A stretch of 64,000 nt of DNA from Citricoccus alkalitolerans (GTDB lineage Bacteria; Actinomycetota; Actinomycetes; Actinomycetales; Micrococcaceae): NCBI RefSeq assembly GCF_039528175.1, contig NZ_BAAALH010000001.1, positions 186,001-250,000 of the forward strand, written 5' to 3'. Within the stretch, counting starts at the first letter, position 1. Each line of letters opens with the position of its first letter. The notes beneath the pieces are model-generated. The model worked only from the letters and a program-made list of their open reading frames with translations. It was not told the origin of the DNA and searched no databases. The position numbers and the translations under genes are program-made. Positions 23,243 to 31,485 of this stretch are shown in pieces.

Positions 23243-25369
23243 ATGAAGAAGTGGGTGGTGCTGGCGTCGGGGGCATTGGGGTTCGCCGGCCTCGCAGCAC
23301 TTCTGGCGTGGCGAGGGCCTCGACTGCCGCCCGGTACCGAGAGGACGATCGACCGCATCCGCGCCGGCCCCGTGGAGGGAGTCCTCAACGGCACATCGGG
23401 GTACGCCCAGTCTGGCGCGGCCCGGATCTGGTACGAGTCCATCCCCCCTGCCGGCGCGGAGAAGGGCGTTGTACTGCTCAACTCTTCCCTCGGAGTGGGT
23501 TCGTTGTTCTGGCCGCCTGTATTCCTGCGAACCCTGTCGGCCGCGGGATACCGCGTGGTCAGGTACGACCATCGGGGCACCGGCGCATCCAGCAGGATGA
23601 CGGGCTGGAACCGGAAGCATCCGTACTCGCTCATCGACATGGCGAACGATGCGATCTCCGTCCTCGACGAGCTCCGCATCGATCGCGCCCACGTGCTCGG
23701 GCTCTCCCTCGGAGGGTTCGTCGCCCAGGAGATCGCGATCGCATATCCCGGGCGAGTTCTCTCCCTCACCCTGATGTCAACATCGGCAGACCCAACCGAC
23801 ACCTCGATGCCGGGACCTCAGACCTGGTCGCTGATCCAATCAGCACTAGCGGGCTTTCCACTGCTGCGATACCGCCTACTCGGCGGGGAAGCGAATCTCG
23901 TGAAGGGATTCCTGGCAGGGCTGATCGCGCAAGGCGGAGACGCATCCGTCGACGTGGAAGAGTGGACCAGGATCGTTCTCTACGACCTGCGCGAACGACA
24001 CGGACTCAACCTCCGCGCACTGCTGCAGCACCAGGTTGCTGTCACCGTGACCCGATCCCGATCCCCACTTCTGGGGACGATCACGGCCCCTACCCTCGTG
24101 ATTCACGGAGACGCTGATGCGTTCTTGCCGATCGAGCACGGCCATCGACTCGCCGCAGCCATCCCGTCGGCCTCCGGTCTTTGGTTGAAAGACGCAGGAC
24201 ACTCGTTCCCATACCCTGATATGCCCGTGGTGATGACGGCGGTCACGAGCCACCTCGACGCAACCGATGTCTGCGTTCCCGGACCTCGGGGCGGTCCGGT
24301 CCCGTCCCGTCAGCGGGAGCGCAGCATCGGCCCAGATCCCCCATGTGCCAGCATGGAGGACATGGCCTCAGAAACACCCGCACCGTCCGCCGTTCACGAT
24401 CCCGCCGTCCCCGAGGCCTACCGGCCGGCGCCCTCCGTCGAGCAGCCTGCCGATCCGGCCACCGGCGCAGGAGGGCCGGATGGCTCGGCCGCCGGCCGGC
24501 GTCGGGAACCACACGAGGAGAAGTCCAAGCGCCAGCGCCGGCTGGAGTACCCGCCGGCGCCGGAACCGCTGGGCGTGCCCGTGGTGGACAACCACACCCA
24601 CCTGGACTTCCGCGACGGCCTTGTCTCCGTGGACGTGCACCAGGCGATGGACGCCGCGGCCGCCGCCGGGGTCGCCGGAGCCATCCAGGTGGGCTGTGAC
24701 GTGGAGTCGGCGCGCTTCACCATCGACGCCATCGAGGCCGAGCCCCGGCTGCTGGGGGCCGTGGCCATCCACCCCAACGATGCCGCCCGGCTGGCTTCCC
24801 GTGGCCATCTGGACGCGGCTCTGGCCGAAATCGAGACGCTCGCGACCCACCCCCGGGTGCGCGCCGTGGGGGAGACCGGGCTTGACTACTTCCGCACGGG
24901 TCCCGAGGGGGTGGAGGACCAGCAGGAGGCGTTCCGCTGGCACCTGGACCTGGCGCACCGCCTGGGCAAGGCCGTGCAGATCCACGATCGGGACGCCCAT
25001 GCCGACGTGGTCCGGATCCTCCTGGACACCCCGCAGCGTCCGGACCGAGTGGTGTTCCACTGCTTCTCCGGTGATGCGGACCTCGCCCGGATCTGCAACG
25101 AGCACGGCTGGTACATGTCCTTCGCCGGTCCCGTGACCTTCAAGGCTAATGACGGCCTGCGTGCGGCGCTCGCCGAGGCCCGCGAGGACCTGCTCCTGGT
25201 GGAGACCGATGCCCCCTTCCTGACCCCCCATCCCTGGCGGGGCCGCCCCAACGCTCCCTACCTGGTGCCGTTGACCCTGCGCGGCATGGCCGAGACGCGC
25301 GGGCTGGAGGCGGACGTGCTGGCGTCGGCTGTGGCGAACAACACGAGGCGTGTCTACGGCGACTTCTGA
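23243..25369 (+). CDS. single open frame: alpha/beta hydrolase joined to TatD-family nuclease
   Basis: 708 residues without a stop. Residues 1-20 form a hydrophobic N-terminal segment (WVVLASGALGFAGLAALLAW); residues about 45-340 are an alpha/beta hydrolase with RYDHRGTGASS, nucleophile elbow GLSLGGFVAQE, an acid after LVIHGDADAFLP and the histidine in LKDAGHSFPYP. Residues about 375-708 are TatD. The ATG lies six bases after TATGCT, a leaderless pattern that supports this start. The hydrolase half uses more A- and T-ending codons than its neighbours, suggesting transfer. A hydrolase gene that lost its stop upstream of tatD is the likely history; whether one fused protein is made is unknown. 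Confidence 0.7.
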   Translation: MKKWVVLASGALGFAGLAALLAWRGPRLPPGTERTIDRIRAGPVEGVLNGTSGYAQSGAARIWYESIPPAGAEKGVVLLNSSLGVGSLFWPPVFLRTLSAAGYRVVRYDHRGTGASSRMTGWNRKHPYSLIDMANDAISVLDELRIDRAHVLGLSLGGFVAQEIAIAYPGRVLSLTLMSTSADPTDTSMPGPQTWSLIQSALAGFPLLRYRLLGGEANLVKGFLAGLIAQGGDASVDVEEWTRIVLYDLRERHGLNLRALLQHQVAVTVTRSRSPLLGTITAPTLVIHGDADAFLPIEHGHRLAAAIPSASGLWLKDAGHSFPYPDMPVVMTAVTSHLDATDVCVPGPRGGPVPSRQRERSIGPDPPCASMEDMASETPAPSAVHDPAVPEAYRPAPSVEQPADPATGAGGPDGSAAGRRREPHEEKSKRQRRLEYPPAPEPLGVPVVDNHTHLDFRDGLVSVDVHQAMDAAAAAGVAGAIQVGCDVESARFTIDAIEAEPRLLGAVAIHPNDAARLASRGHLDAALAEIETLATHPRVRAVGETGLDYFRTGPEGVEDQQEAFRWHLDLAHRLGKAVQIHDRDAHADVVRILLDTPQRPDRVVFHCFSGDADLARICNEHGWYMSFAGPVTFKANDGLRAALAEAREDLLLVETDAPFLTPHPWRGRPNAPYLVPLTLRGMAETRGLEADVLASAVANNTRRVYGDF
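24362..25369 (+). CDS. tatD: TatD family metal-dependent hydrolase (DNase), as a separate gene
   Basis: 335 residues if translated from the internal ATG at 24362, which follows GGAGGA; an ATG nine bases earlier is the alternative. TIM-barrel amidohydrolase motifs are intact: metal-binding VVDNHTHLDFR, the AVGETGLDYFRTG glutamate, VQIHDRDAH, VVFHCFSGD and LLVETDAPFLTPHPWRGRPN. The first 75 residues are a Pro/Ala/Arg-rich extension seen in actinobacterial TatD proteins. Its conserved neighbours are rpf, rsmA and ispE downstream; rsmI and pmt are normally just upstream but are displaced here. Confidence 0.85.
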   Translation: MASETPAPSAVHDPAVPEAYRPAPSVEQPADPATGAGGPDGSAAGRRREPHEEKSKRQRRLEYPPAPEPLGVPVVDNHTHLDFRDGLVSVDVHQAMDAAAAAGVAGAIQVGCDVESARFTIDAIEAEPRLLGAVAIHPNDAARLASRGHLDAALAEIETLATHPRVRAVGETGLDYFRTGPEGVEDQQEAFRWHLDLAHRLGKAVQIHDRDAHADVVRILLDTPQRPDRVVFHCFSGDADLARICNEHGWYMSFAGPVTFKANDGLRAALAEAREDLLLVETDAPFLTPHPWRGRPNAPYLVPLTLRGMAETRGLEADVLASAVANNTRRVYGDF

Positions 25370-25435
25370 CCAGCGCTTTCGCCTCCCGAGCGTGCGCCGG
25401 GGGAGACCCTGGACACGCCAGCTCCCGTGATCAAT

Positions 25436-25465
25436 TTGAGATCTTTGTTATCTTGCCGTTATTGT
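25436..25465 (+). promoter_or_regulatory. candidate rpf promoter
   Basis: TTGAGA (25436-25441) and TATTGT (25460-25465) are 18 bases apart in a conspicuously AT-rich patch. They would give a leader of about 80 bases before the rpf start. Confidence 0.4.
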
Positions 25466-25556
25466 TGTCCCTCAATTGGCCGGATCGGGCCGTTCACTGT
25501 GCCTGTGCCATTGGCCGTGACGTCCCGTGACCGGAGATGACAACGTCTGGACATAC

Positions 25557-26555
25557 ATGGCACGAGTGATGAAGGGTCGCCTGGCCAAGGTGATCGCCCA
25601 AGTAGCAGCCCTGGCCCTGGTGGTCGGCGGCCTCGTGGCCTTCGTGGCCACCCAGCGCGGCGCCGAGGCCACCGCCTCGGCGCAGACCGCCAGCCAGGTC
25701 TCCGCCGGTCAGGACGGGACGGCACCGGGCGAAGGCCTCGGTGAGTCCGTCCTCCAGCTGGAGCGCGCATCCCAGGTGTCCGTGGAGCTGCCGAAGGTCG
25801 TCACCGTGACCGCCGGCGGGAAGACCACGACCTTCGCCACCCACGCCTCCACCATCGAAGAGGCGCTGCGGGAGAACGAGGTGTCCTTCGACGAGGACGA
25901 CCAGGTCTCACCGGCTCTGGACACCGAGATCACCCAGGACGTGGACGTGACCGTCCAGCGGGTGGCCACCAGCACCGAGAGCACCTCCGAGGAGGTGCCG
26001 TTCGAGACCGTCGAGGTCGAGGACGAGGACCTGGCCGAGGGCGAGACCTCCGTCCTGGCTGCCGGCACCCCCGGCGAGAAGACCACCACCTGGAGCATCA
26101 CCACCGTGGACGGCGAGGAGACCGACCGCGAGGTCGCGTCCACCGAGATCGTGCGCGAACCGGTCGAACGCCGCATCGCTGTCGGGACCAAGGAGCCGGA
26201 GCCGACCCGCTCCGCCGCCAGTTCCGCCGATTCGTCCGAGCCGTCCGAGCCGTCCGATTCGTCTGAGACGTCCGGCACCTCGTCCGCCTCGCAGGCCAGT
26301 GCGCCGACGTCCGGCGTGTGGCAGTCCCTGGCCGAGTGCGAGTCCGGCGGCAACTGGTCCATCAACACCGGCAACGGCTACTACGGCGGCCTGCAGTTCT
26401 CGGCCTCCTCCTGGGCCGGTGCCGGCGGCACCCAGTATGCGCCGCTGCCGCACCAGGCCACGCCGGCCGAGCAGATCGCCACCGCCGAGAAGCTGCGGGC
26501 CAACGGCGGCTGGGGCCACTGGCCGCACTGCTCCTCCCAGCTCGGCCTGCGCTGA
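25557..26555 (+). CDS. rpf: resuscitation-promoting factor (DUF348-G5-Rpf transglycosylase)
   Basis: 332 residues, secreted peptidoglycan hydrolase that promotes regrowth of dormant cells. Signal peptide at about 1-40 (hydrophobic core AQVAALALVVGGLVAFVA), one DUF348 domain (about 75-130), a G5 domain (about 140-215), a Ser/Glu-rich linker and a C-terminal Rpf domain with the catalytic glutamate in LAECESGGNWSINTGNGYYG. The domain order is that of RpfB-type proteins but with a single DUF348. The start is uncertain: ATG at 25557 is used; 25569 or a GTG at 25527 are alternatives, none with a good ribosome site. Confidence 0.92.
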   Translation: MARVMKGRLAKVIAQVAALALVVGGLVAFVATQRGAEATASAQTASQVSAGQDGTAPGEGLGESVLQLERASQVSVELPKVVTVTAGGKTTTFATHASTIEEALRENEVSFDEDDQVSPALDTEITQDVDVTVQRVATSTESTSEEVPFETVEVEDEDLAEGETSVLAAGTPGEKTTTWSITTVDGEETDREVASTEIVREPVERRIAVGTKEPEPTRSAASSADSSEPSEPSDSSETSGTSSASQASAPTSGVWQSLAECESGGNWSINTGNGYYGGLQFSASSWAGAGGTQYAPLPHQATPAEQIATAEKLRANGGWGHWPHCSSQLGLR

Positions 26556-26603
26556 GCCTCTGACGCGCACCGCTGCACCGGCGTCAGCAGGACGCCGTTA
26601 TCC

Positions 26604-26631
26604 CCAAGGGCCCGCCCCGGCGGGCCCTTGG
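26604..26631 (+). terminator. rho-independent-type terminator after rpf
   Basis: CCAAGGGCCCGCC pairs perfectly with GGCGGGCCCTTGG (13 bp) around a 2-base centre, 48 bases after the rpf stop and before the rsmA promoter. There is no T-tract. Confidence 0.75.
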
Positions 26632-26659
26632 CGTCTCCTCCCCACGTAGGATGGACCGT

Positions 26660-27583
26660 GTGACCGTACCCGACGCCCCCCTGCTTTCCGCCGCCGACAT
26701 CAGGCGCCTGGCCTCGGAACTGGACCTGCGGCCCACCAAGACCCTGGGGCAGAACTTCGTGATCGACCCCAACACCATCCGGCGGATCACGGCCGTCTCC
26801 GGCACGGGCTCCGGCGAGCACGCCCTCGAGATCGGCCCCGGCCTGGGGTCGCTGACCCTCGGGCTGCTGGACGCCGCCGAGGCCGTCACCGCCGTGGAGA
26901 TCGACCCGGTGCCCGCCGGACGGCTGGCCCGCACCGCCGAGGAATTCCGGCCCGGGGCCGGTGGACGCCTGGCCGTGGTGCTGGCCGACGCCATGCACGT
27001 CTCCGCCGCTGAACTCGAGGCAACCCGCCCCGCATCCGCCTCCGGCCCTCCCACCGCCCTGGTGGCAAACCTGCCCTACAACGTGGCTGTGCCCGTGTTG
27101 CTGCACCTGCTGGCCGAACTGCCCTCGCTGGAGCACGGCCTCGTCATGGTGCAGGAGGAGGTCGCGGACCGGCTCGCTGCCGGCCCGGGGTCCAAGACGT
27201 ACGGGGTGCCCTCGGCCAAGGCCGCCTGGTATGCCTCCGTCCGCAAGGCCGGCACCATCGGCAAGAACGTGTTCTGGCCGGCCCCCAAGATCCAGTCCGG
27301 GCTCGTGGCCTTCACCCGGCGCCAGCCACCGGAGACCACGGCCAGCCGTCAGGAGGTCTTCGCCGTGGTGGACGCCGCCTTCGCCCAACGCCGCAAGACG
27401 CTACGGGCTGCCCTGTCCGGCTGGGCCGGTTCGCCCGCCGCGGCCGAGGCCTCCCTGCGGGCTGCCGGAGTCGACCCCCGGGCCCGCGGTGAGGTGCTCG
27501 GCATCGAGGACTTCGCCCGCATCGCCGCCCACCGCGTGGACAGCTCCGCCACCGAGACCCCCACAGAAGGAGCCGGCCTGTGA
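26660..27583 (+). CDS. rsmA: 16S rRNA (adenine(1518)-N6/adenine(1519)-N6)-dimethyltransferase
   Basis: Dimethylates A1518 and A1519 of 16S rRNA (KsgA). Motifs visible: KTLGQNFVIDPNTIRRI at the N-terminus, SAM motif I ALEIGPGLGSLTLGLLDA, acidic VEIDPV and catalytic motif IV LVANLPYNVAVPVL. The start is placed at GTG 26660 because TAGGAT (26647-26652) is seven bases upstream and the ATG at 26651 overlaps that element. 307 residues, normal length. ispE overlaps its stop by 4 bases (GTGA). Confidence 0.95.
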   Translation: MTVPDAPLLSAADIRRLASELDLRPTKTLGQNFVIDPNTIRRITAVSGTGSGEHALEIGPGLGSLTLGLLDAAEAVTAVEIDPVPAGRLARTAEEFRPGAGGRLAVVLADAMHVSAAELEATRPASASGPPTALVANLPYNVAVPVLLHLLAELPSLEHGLVMVQEEVADRLAAGPGSKTYGVPSAKAAWYASVRKAGTIGKNVFWPAPKIQSGLVAFTRRQPPETTASRQEVFAVVDAAFAQRRKTLRAALSGWAGSPAAAEASLRAAGVDPRARGEVLGIEDFARIAAHRVDSSATETPTEGAGL

Positions 27584-28548
27584 GCCTTCCTGCCCCCTCG
27601 ACCACCCGGCTCTTCAGTCACGCGACGGCGCAGGCCCCTGGCAAAGTCAACCTCTCCCTGCGCGTGGGCACCCCGCGGATGGACGGCTACCACCCGGTGG
27701 CGAGCGTCTATCTCGCTGTCTCGATGCTGGAGGAGGTGACGGCCACCCCCCGCCAGGACGGCGAGATCACGGTGTCCCTCTCCGACCAGTCCAGCGCGTT
27801 CGTGGACCCGGACGCCATTCCCGTGGACTCCTCGAACCTCGCCGCCCGGGCCGCGCTGCGCCTGCGGGAGCACTTGGCCCGGGACCCGCAGACCCATGGT
27901 GTGCACCTGGAGATCACCAAGCAGGTCCCCGTGGCGGGGGGCATGGGCGGCGGATCGGCGGACGCCGCCGCCGCACTGCTGGCCTGCGCCGCCCTGTGGG
28001 ACGCCGGCCTGTCCCGGCAGTCCCTGGCGGAGATCGCAGCGCCGTTGGGCGCGGACGTGCCCTTCGCCGTGATGGGCGGGGCCGCCGTCGGGCTCGGGGT
28101 GGGCGACGAGCTCACGCCGCTGCTGGCCCGGCACCCGGTGCACCTGGTCCTGGTGCCCGCCACCACCGGACTCCCCACCCCACAGGTCTACGGGCTGCTG
28201 GACCAGCTGCGCGAGGAGGGCGGGCTGCCGATGCCCGAGGCAGACCCCGAGGTGGATCCCCAGCTCGTCCACGCGCTCACGTCCGGTGACGCCGAGGAGC
28301 TGGCCCTGCTGCTCGCCAATGACCTGCAGGTCCCCGCCTCCACCCTGGTGCCGGAGCTCTCCGAGATGCTGGACGTCGGGCTCGAGGAGGGGGCCCTGGC
28401 CGGCCAGGTCTCCGGCTCGGGGCCGACCGTGATGTTCCTGGCCCGCAACGCCGAGGAGAGTTTCCAGCTGGCCGCCCGCATCGAGGACCGCACCGGGGTG
28501 GCCGCCGTGGCCGTCCACGGGCCGGTCCACGGGGCTAGAGTGCTGTAA
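27580..28548 (+). CDS. ispE: 4-(cytidine 5'-diphospho)-2-C-methyl-D-erythritol kinase
   Basis: 322 residues; phosphorylates CDP-methylerythritol in the MEP isoprenoid pathway. GHMP-kinase features: the N-terminal QAPGKVNLSLRVGTPRMDGY, the ATP loop VPVAGGMGGGSADAAAALL (about residues 114-132) and the C-terminal QVSGSGPTVMFLAR. The GTG start overlaps rsmA, so the two are translationally coupled. The ABC-F gene begins directly after its stop. This rsmA-ispE-ABC-F order is a common actinobacterial core arrangement. Confidence 0.95.
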   Translation: MSLPAPSTTRLFSHATAQAPGKVNLSLRVGTPRMDGYHPVASVYLAVSMLEEVTATPRQDGEITVSLSDQSSAFVDPDAIPVDSSNLAARAALRLREHLARDPQTHGVHLEITKQVPVAGGMGGGSADAAAALLACAALWDAGLSRQSLAEIAAPLGADVPFAVMGGAAVGLGVGDELTPLLARHPVHLVLVPATTGLPTPQVYGLLDQLREEGGLPMPEADPEVDPQLVHALTSGDAEELALLLANDLQVPASTLVPELSEMLDVGLEEGALAGQVSGSGPTVMFLARNAEESFQLAARIEDRTGVAAVAVHGPVHGARVL

Positions 28549-30417
28549 ATGGCTCATCTGCTCGGCGCCGAGAACATCGGCATCTCCTTTGGCACGCGTA
28601 CTGTCCTCGAATCCGTCTCGATCGGCGTGGACGAGGGGGACCGGATCGGCCTCGTCGGCCGCAACGGTGACGGCAAGTCCACCCTGATGCGTATCCTCGC
28701 CGGTCAGCAGGATCCTGACGACGGCCGAGTCACCCGCCGGGGCGGCACCACCCTGGGGGTCCTGGACCAGCGGGACGACCTGAACTCCGAGGACACGGTG
28801 CAGCACGCCGTGGTCGGTGACGTCCCGGATCATGTCTGGGCCTCCGACGCGAAGGTCCGCGATGTCATGGGCGGCCTGCTCGGGGGACTGGACTGGGGCC
28901 GCACCGTCGGCACACTCTCCGGCGGCCAGCGCCGTCGTACCGCACTGGCCCGGCTGCTGGCCGGCAGCGACGATCTGATCTTCCTGGACGAGCCCACCAA
29001 CCATCTGGACGTGGAGGGCGTGGCCTGGCTGGCCGAACACCTCAAGACCCGCTGGCGCGCCACGGACGGTGGACTGCTCGTGGTCACCCACGACCGCTGG
29101 TTCCTCGACGAGGTCTGCACCCGCACGTGGGAGGTCCACGACGCCACGGTGGAACCCTTCGACGGCGGCTACGCGGCCTGGATGCTCGCCCGCGCCGAAC
29201 GGGACCGCGCTGCCGCCGTGATCGAGGGCAAGCGCCAGCAACTGGTGAAGAAGGAGTTGGCGTGGCTGCGCCGAGGGGCCCCGGCCCGCACCTCCAAGCC
29301 CAAGTTCCGCATCGAGGCCGCCAACGCCGTGATCGCGGACGTCCCCGAGCCCCGGGACTCCGTCTCCCTGTCCAAGATGGCCACCGCGCGGTTGGGCAAG
29401 GACGTGTTGGACCTGGAGGACGTCACCTACTCCGTCCCGGTACCCGACGGCGGCGGGAGCCGCACGCTGTTCGACGACGTGACGCTGCGGCTGGCACCCG
29501 GCGAGCGCGTGGGGATCGTGGGCGTCAACGGCGCCGGCAAGTCCACGCTGATGAGGCTGCTCGACGGCCAGCTCACCCCGGACTCCGGCCGGATCCGCCG
29601 CGGGAAGACCGTGCAGACGGCCATCCTCACCCAGGACGTCACGGAACTCGACGAGGTGCGGCACCTGCGCGTGGCCGAGGTCATGGCCCAGGAGGGCAAC
29701 TCCTTCCACGTGGGCGGTAAGGACCTGTCCCCGGGACAGCTGCTGGAGCAACTCGGTTTCGGCACCTCCCGCCAGTGGACGCCGGTGGCGGACCTCTCCG
29801 GAGGTGAGCGCCGCCGGCTGCAGTTGCTGCGCCTGATGGTCGGCTCCCCGAACGTGCTCATGCTGGACGAGCCCACCAACGACCTGGACACGGATACCCT
29901 GGCGGCCGTCGAAGACATGCTGGACGGCTGGCCCGGCACCCTGGTCGTGGTGTCCCACGACCGCTACCTGCTCGAACGCGTCACCGACCATCAGCTGGCC
30001 CTGCTCGGTGACGGGCGGATCCGTGACCTGCCCGGGGGTGTGGAGCAGTACCTGCAGTTGCGTGCGACCCAGGAAACCGGCGGGGCCGGTTTCGGCGGGA
30101 CCGGCACCGGGGCACACGGTGCGGGGGCCGCCGGCTCCGGGGCCGGCGGCGGAAGGGCGGGGGAGGGATCCGCCGGATCGGGCGGCGTCAGCGAGGCCGA
30201 GAAGCGGGCCGCCCGCAAGGAGGCCGCCAAGCTCGAGAAGCAGCTGGCCCGGATGGCCCAGGAGGAGGCTGTGCTGCACGAGCGGATGGCCACCCTGTCC
30301 GCGGCCGGCGACTTCGGCGCCCTGGCCGAGGCCAACGCCCAGCTGCAGGACCTGCACGAGCGCAAGGACGAGGCCGAGATGGCCTGGCTCGAGGCCGGCG
30401 AGGTCGCCGAAGGCTAG
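28549..30417 (+). CDS. ABC-F family ATP-binding protein (Uup/Ettlike)
   Basis: 622 residues, two ABC domains in one chain and no membrane helices, so a translation-associated ABC-F protein rather than a transporter. First domain: Walker A GRNGDGKST (37-45), signature LSGGQRRR, Walker B LIFLDEPTNHLD. Second: GVNGAGKST (about 325), LSGGERRR, LMLDEPTNDLD. A Gly-rich linker (about 505-545) leads to a C-terminal charged coiled coil with repeated Lys/Glu (about 545-615), as in Uup. The first Walker A has Asp in place of the usual Ala/Ser (NGDGKST). Its start abuts the ispE stop. Confidence 0.92.
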   Translation: MAHLLGAENIGISFGTRTVLESVSIGVDEGDRIGLVGRNGDGKSTLMRILAGQQDPDDGRVTRRGGTTLGVLDQRDDLNSEDTVQHAVVGDVPDHVWASDAKVRDVMGGLLGGLDWGRTVGTLSGGQRRRTALARLLAGSDDLIFLDEPTNHLDVEGVAWLAEHLKTRWRATDGGLLVVTHDRWFLDEVCTRTWEVHDATVEPFDGGYAAWMLARAERDRAAAVIEGKRQQLVKKELAWLRRGAPARTSKPKFRIEAANAVIADVPEPRDSVSLSKMATARLGKDVLDLEDVTYSVPVPDGGGSRTLFDDVTLRLAPGERVGIVGVNGAGKSTLMRLLDGQLTPDSGRIRRGKTVQTAILTQDVTELDEVRHLRVAEVMAQEGNSFHVGGKDLSPGQLLEQLGFGTSRQWTPVADLSGGERRRLQLLRLMVGSPNVLMLDEPTNDLDTDTLAAVEDMLDGWPGTLVVVSHDRYLLERVTDHQLALLGDGRIRDLPGGVEQYLQLRATQETGGAGFGGTGTGAHGAGAAGSGAGGGRAGEGSAGSGGVSEAEKRAARKEAAKLEKQLARMAQEEAVLHERMATLSAAGDFGALAEANAQLQDLHERKDEAEMAWLEAGEVAEG

Positions 30418-30421
30418 GAGC

Positions 30422-31264
30422 CTATCCCTCCATCGTCATGGTGGTCCACGGCATCCGGTTGGTCATCGGCGTGGGCTCATCCTGACCCTGCCAGCGCGTG
30501 GTGTTGATGGTGGGGAAGGCGCCGTTGAACCAGGCCAGCGGCGCGTAGTACATCACCTCGGCGGCGCGGTCCTGCAGGGCCGTCAACGCCACACCGCGCT
30601 CGGCCTGGACGGAGGTCGCCAGGGCCTCGGCGGCGGCCGCGTCGATCTCGGGATCGCACAGGCCGGAGGGATTGGCCGCGGCTGCCTTCTGGTCATTGCA
30701 CTCGTACCAGCGCACGATCCCGATGCTGGGGTCCGCGCCGACGGTCGAGCGCAGGAATGCCAGGTCGAACTCGCTCTCCGTGTAGACCTTCTCGGTGAAG
30801 ACCGCACCCGAGGTGCCCTGCATCTCGATGCCGATGCCGACCTCCTCCAGCATGGACTGGGCCATCTCCACGGTGGCGGCCACGTCCGAGAGCTCGTTGA
30901 TGTACCGGACGTTCAGCGTGAACCGCATCCCGTCCGCTCCGAGCTCGAATCCAGCCTCGTCTTGGGTCTCATTGATGGAGGCGCTCGCCAGTTCAAGGAT
31001 CTTGCGGCTGAGGCAGTACCGACCCTCCTCGTCAAGGTCCAGCCCTCCCCATTCCCGGATCTCGTGGGTCAGGCGGTGGGTGGTGGTCAGGCTCAGGTCG
31101 GCACGGCGGGCGATCTAGGAGAGCGTCAGCGGCTCGCCCCGGTGGGCGAACGCGTCCAGCAGGGACGGGACGCGGGCGGCAGCCATGCGCTTCGGGTGTC
31201 CGGGCGCCGTATCGCGGAGGCGGTCTCGCACGCTTTGGATGTCGACGGGTGGGTTCTGGTTCAT
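30422..31264 (-). pseudogene. chimeric pseudogene: IclR-type regulator N-terminus joined to solute-binding protein C-terminus
   Basis: From ATG 31264 (GGAGG ten bases upstream) the frame encodes an IclR winged helix: RVPSLLDAFAHRGEPLTLS, a TAG stop at 31117-31115, then IARRADLSLTTTHRLTHEIR and GRYCLSRKILELAS. Without a frame change it turns, near 30975, into the C-terminal part of a family-5 (peptide/nickel-type) ABC solute-binding protein: DEAGFELGADGMRFTLNVRY, YECNDQ, ANPSGLCDPEID, and on to a normal-looking end. Both partners are incomplete. The join suggests a deletion that removed the rest of iclR, any transporter genes between, and the front of the binding-protein gene. Confidence 0.75.
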
Positions 31265-31485
31265 CTCGGTCAGTCCTCCGGTGCCACCCGGTTGTGGTGC
31301 GCCGCCATCGGACCGGATCGGCGGATGCCGGAGGCCGGGAGGATGGTGGCGAGCGCGAGGCAGGGTTCGCGGGACGCACCAGTGGTGGGTGGGCCACGGT
31401 TAGGAGCCGACGTCGTGCCTACCGGCGGGTTTCCGCCGGATGAAAGCCCGAAGCCAAAGCCGCGGCAGCGTACTGGAGCGGACCG

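Noticed and set aside
25370..25526. Possible c-di-AMP (ydaO) riboswitch upstream of rpf
   Set aside because: Such riboswitches precede many actinobacterial rpf genes, but the 157-base region is short and I could not match the conserved core; only a promoter-like pair is evident.
27349..30357. 1000-codon open frame antisense to ispE and the ABC-F gene
   Set aside because: Typical GC-rich shadow frame: Gln/His/Gly-rich, no motifs, fully opposite well-supported genes.
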